Shown piece after piece: positions 56,750 to 64,000 of a DNA stretch of 64,000 nucleotides. Every line of letters begins with the position of its first letter. Position 1 is the first letter of the stretch. The DNA comes from Fusobacteria bacterium ZRK30 (GTDB lineage Bacteria; Fusobacteriota; Fusobacteriia; Fusobacteriales; Fusobacteriaceae). The stretch spans positions 124,001 through 188,000 of the forward strand of contig CP102405.1 in assembly GCA_024628785.1 (NCBI GenBank), written 5' to 3'. Position numbers and translations under genes: made by a program. The notes under the pieces are model-generated. The model had not been told where the DNA came from. It did not search any database and saw nothing but the letters and a program-made list of their open reading frames with translations.

Positions 56750-57676
56750 TTACTTTAACAATCCGATTCTATTCAATGGCCAAAATCTTACAAAAGCTTT
56801 TCCTTCAATCCTATGCTGAGCTACAAATCCCCACATTCTGCCATCATAACTTCCATCGGTATTATCTCCTAGTGCTAAGAAATAATCCTCAGGTATGGTA
56901 GTTTCTATCGTTTCTCCAGATAACAATTTGTTTAATACCTCTTCATCATGGATATAGTCTAGTATCATCCCTGTTTTTTTGCCATTTATATAAAAATCTA
57001 CATTTGGTAATACCTGAGCCAGTGCCCCAGGTTTATCCAATAAATATTTTTGAACTTCAGCTATCTTTACATTATTTTGTTTAAATTCTTCACTGTAATT
57101 TTCCATGGGAATTATAGTCAATTTATCCCCTTTCTTAGGAACTATCCACTGATTATAATCTAGCTCTCCTAAGTTAGAATATCTCCTGTCTGATACCTGT
57201 TTCCCGTCTATTACCAGTCTTTCACCATAGATTTCTACAGTCTCACCAGGGAGCCCCATAAGTCTCTTTGTATATAATACCTTATTTTCTACAGGCTCCT
57301 TAAACACTATTATGTCTTCCCTTGAAGGCTCAGTGAATTTATAGATCACCATATTTCCAAACAATCTGTCCTTTGGAACAATAGTCGGGATCATAGATCC
57401 TGTAGGTACTAAAAAGTTCCCTAAATAAAATTTTTGAATTATAAGTACTAAGATTAGCGCTGATCCTATTGCTTCAGTAAAGTTAATAGTTTTTTTTATT
57501 CCTGCTTTTCCATATTTAGACTTTATATTTAACTTTTTAATTATAGATTCTGAAAATCTATCTCTGTAAACTCTTATCTGCGCCACTACTTTTTTCTCTT
57601 TCAACCATAAGAAAATAAAAAAAGTCGTAAGTATCACATAAAATATCCCGTTTATTATCAATTTATTAGTTTCCAT
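56750..57676 (-). CDS. lepB: Signal peptidase I
   Basis: A 308-residue membrane serine protease with two N-terminal membrane segments. The catalytic Ser is S94 in VPTGSMIPTI and the Lys is K137 in YTKRLMGLPGE; the box E motif is FLALGDNTDGSYDGRMWGF. It cleaves Sec signal peptides. The ATG METNKLI was chosen after GAGGAGG; the open frame extends 41 codons further without support. Confidence 0.93.
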   Translation of the reverse strand: METNKLIINGIFYVILTTFFIFLWLKEKKVVAQIRVYRDRFSESIIKKLNIKSKYGKAGIKKTINFTEAIGSALILVLIIQKFYLGNFLVPTGSMIPTIVPKDRLFGNMVIYKFTEPSREDIIVFKEPVENKVLYTKRLMGLPGETVEIYGERLVIDGKQVSDRRYSNLGELDYNQWIVPKKGDKLTIIPMENYSEEFKQNNVKIAEVQKYLLDKPGALAQVLPNVDFYINGKKTGMILDYIHDEEVLNKLLSGETIETTIPEDYFLALGDNTDGSYDGRMWGFVAQHRIEGKAFVRFWPLNRIGLLK

Positions 57677-57901
57677 ATCAGCCCCTAATCCTCCTCTAAA
57701 TTCCTTATAATATCTGCATATTCTACCATATTTATCATTTTTTTTCCACGAATAAAAACCTCGAAAACTAACGATGCTGACCATAATTGAACTCAACACC
57801 TAATTATCATAGATTATTTTTTAGTTCCAATTACACACATGCCCATTAATGAGAACACCTTATATAATTTATTTTGTTTACCATCGTCTTTTGACCTTCT
57901 A

Positions 57902-58720
57902 CTAACTATACTTTTTATTGAGTGCTTTTAAAATTGCAAAGGTCTCTAAATCCATCTCTCCTGTTACTCTAGCCGGTCTGAAATGAGCTTGAAAAGCTCC
58001 TATAACCTTTATAGTTTCTCCATCATTTTCCCCGCTTATTTTAATCCCATACCCATACCTTCTAAGTTCCATCTGAATATCTGCTTCACTATATTTTTCA
58101 TACAATTCTTCATCGTAGAATTTATGAAAATCTTCCATCTCATACCAGGCTCCTACACCATATTTCCTATACAACTCCTCCCATGGGAACATAGGCCCTG
58201 GATCCTGTTTTCTTGTAGGTGCTATGTCTGAATGCCCCAATACATTTTTAGGAGATATCTTATATTCCTTTACTAAATCTTGGAGAAGTCTTCCTATTTT
58301 TTTTATTTGATAATCCTCATAGGGGTAAAATTCCCTGTTAGCTATATTTTTAATTTCACTTTCTGTATCTAAGTCTACAACTGTTTTTTTGTACCCCTTA
58401 TTGACTATCTCTATCCCTATAGAGCTGTCGTTTAAGTTGGTCCTCCCTCCAAATTCACTTATACCTGCATGCCATGCCCTTTTTTCAAGAGGCACTAATT
58501 GATATATAGAGTCCCATCTTTTATCTGTTACCAAATAATGGGAACTTACTTTCCCCTGGGTTAGTGCTCTGATGGACCTGTCTGTATCTATTGCAGTATA
58601 ATGAAGTACTATAAACCTAACCCTTTCATTGTACCCTGTCGCCTTGTAGGTTTTACTATCTATCTTATAACAGGAGGTAAAAATCAATAATCCCGCTATT
58701 AAAAATATTATTTTACCCAT
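57902..58720 (-). CDS. N-acetylmuramoyl-L-alanine amidase, lipoprotein
   Basis: A 272-residue AmpD/Ami_2-type amidase. A lipobox (LLIFTSC) ends at C17. The zinc ligands are H40 (FIVLHYTA), the His of KRAWHAGISEF (candidate) and GHSDIAPTRKQDPG. A C-terminal peptidoglycan-binding-like region follows (YGIKI...FQAHFRPARVTGEMDLET). It cleaves the muramyl-peptide amide bond, probably in cell-wall turnover. Confidence 0.9.
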   Translation of the reverse strand: MGKIIFLIAGLLIFTSCYKIDSKTYKATGYNERVRFIVLHYTAIDTDRSIRALTQGKVSSHYLVTDKRWDSIYQLVPLEKRAWHAGISEFGGRTNLNDSSIGIEIVNKGYKKTVVDLDTESEIKNIANREFYPYEDYQIKKIGRLLQDLVKEYKISPKNVLGHSDIAPTRKQDPGPMFPWEELYRKYGVGAWYEMEDFHKFYDEELYEKYSEADIQMELRRYGYGIKISGENDGETIKVIGAFQAHFRPARVTGEMDLETFAILKALNKKYS

Positions 58721-58791
58721 AATTCACCCCGCTTATTAATTAATATTTCACAATAAGATTATACCACGATTGAAAGAGAATAACAGTTTTA

Positions 58792-58834
58792 AAAAAAGAC
58801 CTAAGACCTGCAAAGCATGTTCTTAAGTCTTTTT
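58792..58834 (-). terminator. Intrinsic terminator of the opu operon
   Basis: Read leftward: AAAAAGACTTAAGA and TCTTAGGTCTTTTT form a long stem with a small internal loop and a T run, about 45 bases after the stop codon. Confidence 0.82.
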
Positions 58835-58878
58835 ATCTATATATTTTATAAGATTAAAATTCACTCATAAAAATAATT

Positions 58879-60432
58879 TTATTTTGTAAATTCATCTATA
58901 AATTTTTCTGCTGCTTCCTTGGGAGTATAACCCTCTTCATCTACAAGATAATTTAACTCCTGCATCTGTTCATCTGAAATTTTCCCTGCAAGTTTATTGA
59001 ATATCTCAACCAATTCGGGATATTCATTTAAAACTCTTTTATTTAATATAGGAGCCACATTATACGGTGGAAAAAAGTTCTTATTATCATTTATGATCTT
59101 CAAATTATATTTTTTTATCCTGCCATCGGTACCAAACCCCACAATAACATCTAGCTCCTTATTGTTGATAGCTGTGAATAATAATCCCGGATCCATCCCC
59201 TTGACTCCTTTAAATTCAAGTCCATAGGTTTTATTCAGTGCTCCATTCCCGTCAGGTCTCTCTATATATTCATTAGAACCCCCAAGCTGGAAGTCTCCAT
59301 TATATTTTTTTATATCTGAAATGTTTTTTAGATTATATTTTACTTTGTTTTCTTCACTTGTAAGAAATACGTAGGTGTTGTTGAATCGTAGCGGTTTCAA
59401 ATATTTAAAGCCATATTCCTCTTTAAACTTATTTTTAACGATTTCATAAGTTTTGTCCCTGTCATAGATCTTCTTTTGTTTAAAAATAGACATATAAGCA
59501 GTTCCTGTATACTCCGGATACAGGTCTATTTCCCCTTTTTCCAAGGCTCCAAATGCAATCTGAGTCCCTCCGAGCTCAATAACTTTGCTGTTGTAATTAG
59601 TGTATTTTTCTATTAATTTCCCGTATACTTCTCCTAATATTCTCTGTTCTGTAAAACTTTTATGCCCCACTACAATAGTATTTTTCATTTCCCTGTATTC
59701 TTTATACTTTGCACTCCCTACAGCTATTATTGGAATTAAGAGAGCCATTAGGATCCCACCTAAAACTTTTTTTCTGTTTCTCTGTATATAACTGGTTTCA
59801 GTAGATTTTCTCTTAGGAGTCAGCGCTGTTTCAGCTACCCCCATTATATAATTTAACATAATTGCAAGTAGGGCCGTAGGGATTGCTCCCAGCAATATCA
59901 ATTGATTATTATTCATTGAAATCCCTCTAAATATAAAACTACCGAATCCTCCTGCTCCAATCAAGGCTGCAATTGTCGTCGTTCCTATACTGGCAACTGT
60001 AGATACTTTGATCCCTCCCATCATAACGGGAATAGCAAGGGGCAGTTTAATCCTGAATAAGATCTGTTTATTGCTCATCCCTATACCTGTTGCACTTTCA
60101 ATTAAAAAGTCCTCTACCTCGGTGATACCTATATATGTATTCATAATGATCGGCAGCAATGCATATAAAAATAAAACAAATACCGCCGGTTTTACTCCTA
60201 TTCCAAGAACCGGAATGATAAGTCCGAACAATGCCAGACTGGGAACCGTTTGAAAAACACTTACGACACTCAAAACATGCTTTGAAATCTTTTTACTTTT
60301 AGATATATATATCCCAACAGGAATACCGATTAAAATTGCCAAAGTCACTGCAGTTAAAGAGATCTGCAGATGTTCCAAAAGAGCTCTTAAAAGCTCCGCT
60401 TTATATTTAGCTATAAAATTTGTAAATTCCAT
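58879..60432 (-). CDS. Osmoprotectant ABC permease fused to substrate-binding protein (OpuB/OpuC type)
   Basis: A 517-residue fusion. Residues 1-210 are an inner-membrane permease with the EAA-type loop ATGIGMSNKQILFRIKLPLAIP. From about 240 a glycine-betaine/choline-type binding domain begins (IVVGHKSFTEQRILGEVYGKL, GEIDLYPEYTGTAYMSIF, GFGTDGRIKKYNLKIINDNK). It imports quaternary-ammonium osmoprotectants. The stop/start with the ATPase gene abut. Confidence 0.92.
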   Translation of the reverse strand: MEFTNFIAKYKAELLRALLEHLQISLTAVTLAILIGIPVGIYISKSKKISKHVLSVVSVFQTVPSLALFGLIIPVLGIGVKPAVFVLFLYALLPIIMNTYIGITEVEDFLIESATGIGMSNKQILFRIKLPLAIPVMMGGIKVSTVASIGTTTIAALIGAGGFGSFIFRGISMNNNQLILLGAIPTALLAIMLNYIMGVAETALTPKRKSTETSYIQRNRKKVLGGILMALLIPIIAVGSAKYKEYREMKNTIVVGHKSFTEQRILGEVYGKLIEKYTNYNSKVIELGGTQIAFGALEKGEIDLYPEYTGTAYMSIFKQKKIYDRDKTYEIVKNKFKEEYGFKYLKPLRFNNTYVFLTSEENKVKYNLKNISDIKKYNGDFQLGGSNEYIERPDGNGALNKTYGLEFKGVKGMDPGLLFTAINNKELDVIVGFGTDGRIKKYNLKIINDNKNFFPPYNVAPILNKRVLNEYPELVEIFNKLAGKISDEQMQELNYLVDEEGYTPKEAAEKFIDEFTK

Positions 60433-61575
60433 TTAGTTCACCTCCACTATAGATGGGGTTATATCTGAAATGACATTCAATAGATTAGACGGAGTTATTG
60501 CTCCTATTAAATTTCCGTTTTCATCATTCACCGGAAAAACCTTGAGTTTACTGTCCTTTATTTTATTAAGTACATCCAATAAATTCTCTCTTTCACCCAG
60601 GGTAATAAAATCCGTATACATCAGATCTTTTATGTCTGTTTCTGCAGTTAAAATTTCTCTTTTATGAAAGATTAATTTTTTAGTGATTATTCCCTTTATT
60701 TTGTTATCTCTCCCCTCCTGCTTCACAACAAAAACAGCATCGATATCATAATTTTTCATCTTCTCATAGGCCCTTGCTATATGGGAACTTTCCTGTACCA
60801 CAGGGATTTTAGTCTTCATAATATCTTTTACCAATAACATCTCAGGAGTTTTCCAGAGTCTGTCATTCCCTATAAAATATTCTACAAAAGAATCTTTAGG
60901 GTAGTGTAAGATATTTTCCGGAGTATCAAATTGCAAGATCTTTCCATCCCTTAATATAGCTATCTTATCCGCCAATTTGATAGCCTCATCCATATCATGG
61001 GTCACAAAAATAATTGTCTTTTTTAATTTTTCCTGTAGGGAAATCAGTTCATCCTGTAAGTTTTCACGGGTAATGGGATCCAATGCTGAAAAGGGTTCAT
61101 CCATTAGGATAATATCCGGATTTACAGCTAAGGCTCTGGCTATCCCAATTCTCTGCTGCTGTCCTCCTGATAGTTCTTCTGGATATTTGTCATAATATCC
61201 CCCATCTAAATCTACCAATTCCAATAATTCCATCGCTCTTTCTCTGGATTTTTCCTTACTCCATTTTAATAGACTGGGAACAGCTTCTATATTTTGCCCT
61301 ATTGTCATGTGCGGGAATAATCCGACCTTTTGAATAACATACCCTATTTTTCTCCTCAAAAGGACCGGATTATAATCCTTTATATTTTTCCCATCTATTA
61401 AAACCTCTCCTGAAGATAGTTCTATTAATTTATTTATCATTTTCATAATCGTTGTTTTACCGCATCCCGATTCTCCTATTAAACAATAGAATTTTCCACG
61501 TTCAAACTCTATAGATATATTTTTAATTATTTCTGACCTTCCGAAATTTTTAACTATACCCTTTAATTCAATCAT
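60433..61575 (-). CDS. Osmoprotectant ABC transporter ATPase with CBS domains (OpuBA/OpuCA type)
   Basis: A 380-residue ATPase. Walker A is LIGESGCGKTTIMKMINKL, the signature LSGGQQQRIGIARALA and Walker B ILMDEPFSALDP. The C-terminal part (about 250-370) is a pair of CBS domains, thought to sense ionic strength or nucleotides in such transporters. It precedes the fused permease/binding-protein gene with no gap. Confidence 0.93.
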   Translation of the reverse strand: MIELKGIVKNFGRSEIIKNISIEFERGKFYCLIGESGCGKTTIMKMINKLIELSSGEVLIDGKNIKDYNPVLLRRKIGYVIQKVGLFPHMTIGQNIEAVPSLLKWSKEKSRERAMELLELVDLDGGYYDKYPEELSGGQQQRIGIARALAVNPDIILMDEPFSALDPITRENLQDELISLQEKLKKTIIFVTHDMDEAIKLADKIAILRDGKILQFDTPENILHYPKDSFVEYFIGNDRLWKTPEMLLVKDIMKTKIPVVQESSHIARAYEKMKNYDIDAVFVVKQEGRDNKIKGIITKKLIFHKREILTAETDIKDLMYTDFITLGERENLLDVLNKIKDSKLKVFPVNDENGNLIGAITPSNLLNVISDITPSIVEVN

Positions 61576-61786
61576 CCATTCCCTCCTATAAATTTATTTA
61601 AATATCTCCCTCTATAATCTATTTTTTTAGTCCTGCTGCTAATAAAAATACAAAAAAGTTATAACACTATTATACCTTATATAATCAATATATATAAATT
61701 TAAGATTTGAATCTAAATATTTGTTATTACAATCAATATAGTGTAAACTTCTAGTATTCTTATAAAATATATACAATGGAGGCACT

Positions 61787-64000
61787 ATGAAATTACTAAT
61801 GCTACTTATGACCCTTTCTTTCCTTATCTCTTGTGGCAAGAAAGAAGTCGAAAAAGAAAAAGAGATGTTTAAACTCATCGAAACGAGAGAGGTTAAAAAT
61901 TTAGGAGCTACAAGTTATACCTATGAACATATAAAAACAGGTGCTCACGTTATTTATTTAGACGACCAATCTCCTGAAAAAGTTTTTGGTATTGCATTTA
62001 AAACTCCCGTAGTGGATGACACCGGAGTAAATCACGTATTTGAACATGCTGTTTTACAGGGATCCAAAAAATACCCGGATAAAAATTTATTCTATGAACT
62101 GGATACCAAAAATATCCCGTCATTTTTAAACGCTATGACTGGTCAGGACTATACAGTTTATCCATTTTCAGCAGTGGAACCAAAATCTTTTAATAATCTT
62201 ATGGATATCTATTTAGATGCCGTTTTCAATCCACTGGTATTAGAAGATGAAAATACCTTAAAAAGAGAGGGATGGAGATATGATAGAAACCCAAATAACG
62301 GTGAATTAATCATAAATGGGATAGTTTATAATGAGATGAAGGGAGCTTTTTCTAACCCATATAGAAACCTATCTTTTAGAATGAATAGATTGATGTATCC
62401 AGATGAGATGGCAAACTACAGGTTTTCTTCTGGAGGGTTACCCAGCAGTATCCCAAATTTAGACCTGGATCATCTAAGAAAAACTCACGAAAAATACTAT
62501 ACTCCCTCTAATTCCATTGTGGTCTTAGCAGGAAAACAGGATATAAAGAAAACATTAGCTAAATTAGATGAATACTACAGCCAATATGACAAATCAGAGG
62601 TAGCTGAAATTGAGACTCAGAATACAGAGTTAAAGGACGAATTCCATAATGAGAGTTATCCCGCTCCTAAGGGATCTCCAAATATCTATATCTACGGAAC
62701 CCTTATGAAACCTAAGACATCCCTACCGGAACTTATGTTTATAACATCTCTTTTGGCCGACTATGAGATCTCTCCACTAAAAAAATTATTTGTGGATGAA
62801 AAATTCAGCGGTAGTTTTGGTCTTTATAACGATAATACCATCCAGCCAAGAGGATATTACCTTATCCAGGGTGCAAAGAAGGAAGAAGTTGCTAAATTTA
62901 GAAAGTTGATGGATACTAAGATGAAGGAGATCGCTAAAACAGGAGTAGACCCTGAGATCGTTGAACTAGCTCTGAGAGATTATAAAAAACAACTGGCTAA
63001 GTCTCAATACTCCAAAGAAAGAGCATCTGATCTGACAACCAGTATAGCTACAAGTTATTTTTATTATGACAAACCATATCTATTTATCTCTGACGATAAG
63101 ATAAAAATATTGGAAGATTTGGCTAATAATCCTGAAAAAATTAAAAAATTAATAAAGGAATACTTCGTAAACAATACCAATAAATTGGAGATTTTCTTCA
63201 CTCCAGACGAAGATCTTTTAGCTGAAAATGAAACTTTGGAAAAAGAAAAGTTAAACAAATTTGAAGAAAGTCTAAACGATAAAGAATTAGAAAATTTAAA
63301 TAAAGAGATTAAAAAGTTCAATGCCTGGTCAAAGGAACCTGTAGATAAAAAAATTATCGATTCTATCCCCAGTGTGAAACTAGATGATCTTTCTGATTCA
63401 GAGATTCCTACTGTAAAAAGAAGTAAAGAATCTGTAGATGGAGTCACATTTGTAGACAACGATATCAATACCTACGATATCAACTTAGTTTCTTTAAAAT
63501 TCGATGCCAGCGGTTTAGATCAATCTGAAAAACTAGACTCGGAGTTATTTTCATATCTGATGACAACCAGCAGTACCAAAGACTTCTCCTTTGAGGAGAC
63601 CTCTAATAATTTAACTAAATATTTTTTCAAACTTAGTTTAAACAACAGGACTTCTCTTTTAGGTAACGACAGTATCTCCAGAAGATTTGTAATAAATTTT
63701 GAATATCTTCAGGATGACAGCGCAGAAGTATACAATACACTAGAAAATTTATTCTTAGAGGGAAATTTTGACAATAAATTAGAGATCAAAAAGAGATTAG
63801 AAGGTCTCCGTGATTCAATCTTAACTAGCTCTTCAGATGCCAATGTTATTAACAGGATGTCGGTAATCAAAGCTATGTCTATGATCAATCCAAACTATAA
63901 CTATTATTTAGATGAGGAAGTTAATTTTGGAGGTAGAGGTTACTATGTCTATCCTCCTATGCTGACTAAATTAAATAAAATTCTAGAAAATTATGATGAA
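61787..64000 (+). CDS. M16C insulinase-type zinc metalloprotease, lipoprotein (runs off the right edge)
   Basis: At least 738 codons with no stop before the window ends. A lipobox (SFLISC) ends at C16. The inverted zinc motif is H83-x-x-E86-H87 (VNHVFEHAVLQGSKK), and the third ligand lies in NGIVYNEMKGAFS. It resembles presequence-protease-like M16C peptidases, which degrade peptides in a closed chamber. As a lipoprotein it would act in the periplasm or on the outer membrane. ATGGAGGCACT supplies the ribosome-binding site. It is divergent from the opu operon. Confidence 0.9.
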   Translation, partial: MKLLMLLMTLSFLISCGKKEVEKEKEMFKLIETREVKNLGATSYTYEHIKTGAHVIYLDDQSPEKVFGIAFKTPVVDDTGVNHVFEHAVLQGSKKYPDKNLFYELDTKNIPSFLNAMTGQDYTVYPFSAVEPKSFNNLMDIYLDAVFNPLVLEDENTLKREGWRYDRNPNNGELIINGIVYNEMKGAFSNPYRNLSFRMNRLMYPDEMANYRFSSGGLPSSIPNLDLDHLRKTHEKYYTPSNSIVVLAGKQDIKKTLAKLDEYYSQYDKSEVAEIETQNTELKDEFHNESYPAPKGSPNIYIYGTLMKPKTSLPELMFITSLLADYEISPLKKLFVDEKFSGSFGLYNDNTIQPRGYYLIQGAKKEEVAKFRKLMDTKMKEIAKTGVDPEIVELALRDYKKQLAKSQYSKERASDLTTSIATSYFYYDKPYLFISDDKIKILEDLANNPEKIKKLIKEYFVNNTNKLEIFFTPDEDLLAENETLEKEKLNKFEESLNDKELENLNKEIKKFNAWSKEPVDKKIIDSIPSVKLDDLSDSEIPTVKRSKESVDGVTFVDNDINTYDINLVSLKFDASGLDQSEKLDSELFSYLMTTSSTKDFSFEETSNNLTKYFFKLSLNNRTSLLGNDSISRRFVINFEYLQDDSAEVYNTLENLFLEGNFDNKLEIKKRLEGLRDSILTSSSDANVINRMSVIKAMSMINPNYNYYLDEEVNFGGRGYYVYPPMLTKLNKILENYDE

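Noticed and set aside
61639-61878. A 79-codon leftward frame upstream of the opu operon
   Set aside because: It overlaps the start of the protease gene, has no ribosome-binding site and shows no protein-like pattern.
63064-63468. A 134-codon leftward frame near the right edge
   Set aside because: It is the antisense shadow of the M16 protease gene, whose frame is continuous and has clear family motifs.

Overview
The window is an AT-rich, densely packed bacterial chromosome segment that looks like a member of the Fusobacteriaceae (Psychrilyobacter, Ilyobacter, Propionigenium or Fusobacterium; the genus cannot be fixed from sequence reading alone). The evidence is an F-type ATP synthase whose c subunit carries a Na+-binding signature, Gram-negative genes (kdsC, lipoproteins, an acyltransferase) mixed with Firmicute-like ones (RNase J, AddAB, YhbY, a DAK2/DegV protein), and strong AGGAG ribosome-binding sites throughout. 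No rRNA, tRNA or CRISPR array was seen.

Layout. 1-13.5 kb is a leftward housekeeping block: rsmI (partial), tlyA, an HD protein, dxs, yhbY, RNase J, PBP2, an MreD-like protein, rsfS, a LytR_C protein, mtaB, rsmE, an Rrf2 regulator, ruvB and DUF445. 13.9-20.1 kb holds a cold-shock gene and addAB. 20.4-22.1 kb is a rightward amino-acid permease gene behind a roughly 270-nt leader that ends in an intrinsic terminator. 22.2-32.3 kb is leftward again: a small membrane protein, a BCP-type peroxiredoxin whose catalytic codon is UGA (selenocysteine), SPFH/NfeD, a tandemly duplicated unknown gene, a FakA-FakB-like fusion, kdsC, a cupin regulator, cinA, pgpA and coaE. 32.5-35.5 kb carries a rightward GntR-ABC operon, pncA and a GNAT gene.

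35.7-41.6 kb is the accessory region and the most interesting part. It contains a TPR regulator with an N-terminal HTH-like segment, followed 17 bases after its stop codon by a 41-codon gene for a small signal-peptide-bearing peptide (a Rap/Phr or Rgg/SHP-like pair). Divergent from it lie a 25-residue Cys/Gly-rich RiPP precursor and a radical SAM maturase. An IS30-family element sits in the shared promoter region. An IS21-family element cuts the maturase, and just beyond it lie the last 31 codons of an ABC-transporter ATPase, so the middle of the cluster appears to have been deleted. The remains suggest a peptide-signalled radical-SAM RiPP cluster in a fusobacterium.

41.7-64 kb is mostly leftward: the complete atpZIBEFHAGDC operon (a Na+-type rotor with a two-carboxylate site), an MFS transporter, a methyltransferase, glmM, a Gx-type transporter, purB, rimI, an acyltransferase, lepB, a lipoprotein amidase and an Opu-type osmoprotectant ABC system with fused permease and binding protein. 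A rightward M16C metalloprotease lipoprotein gene runs off the right edge.
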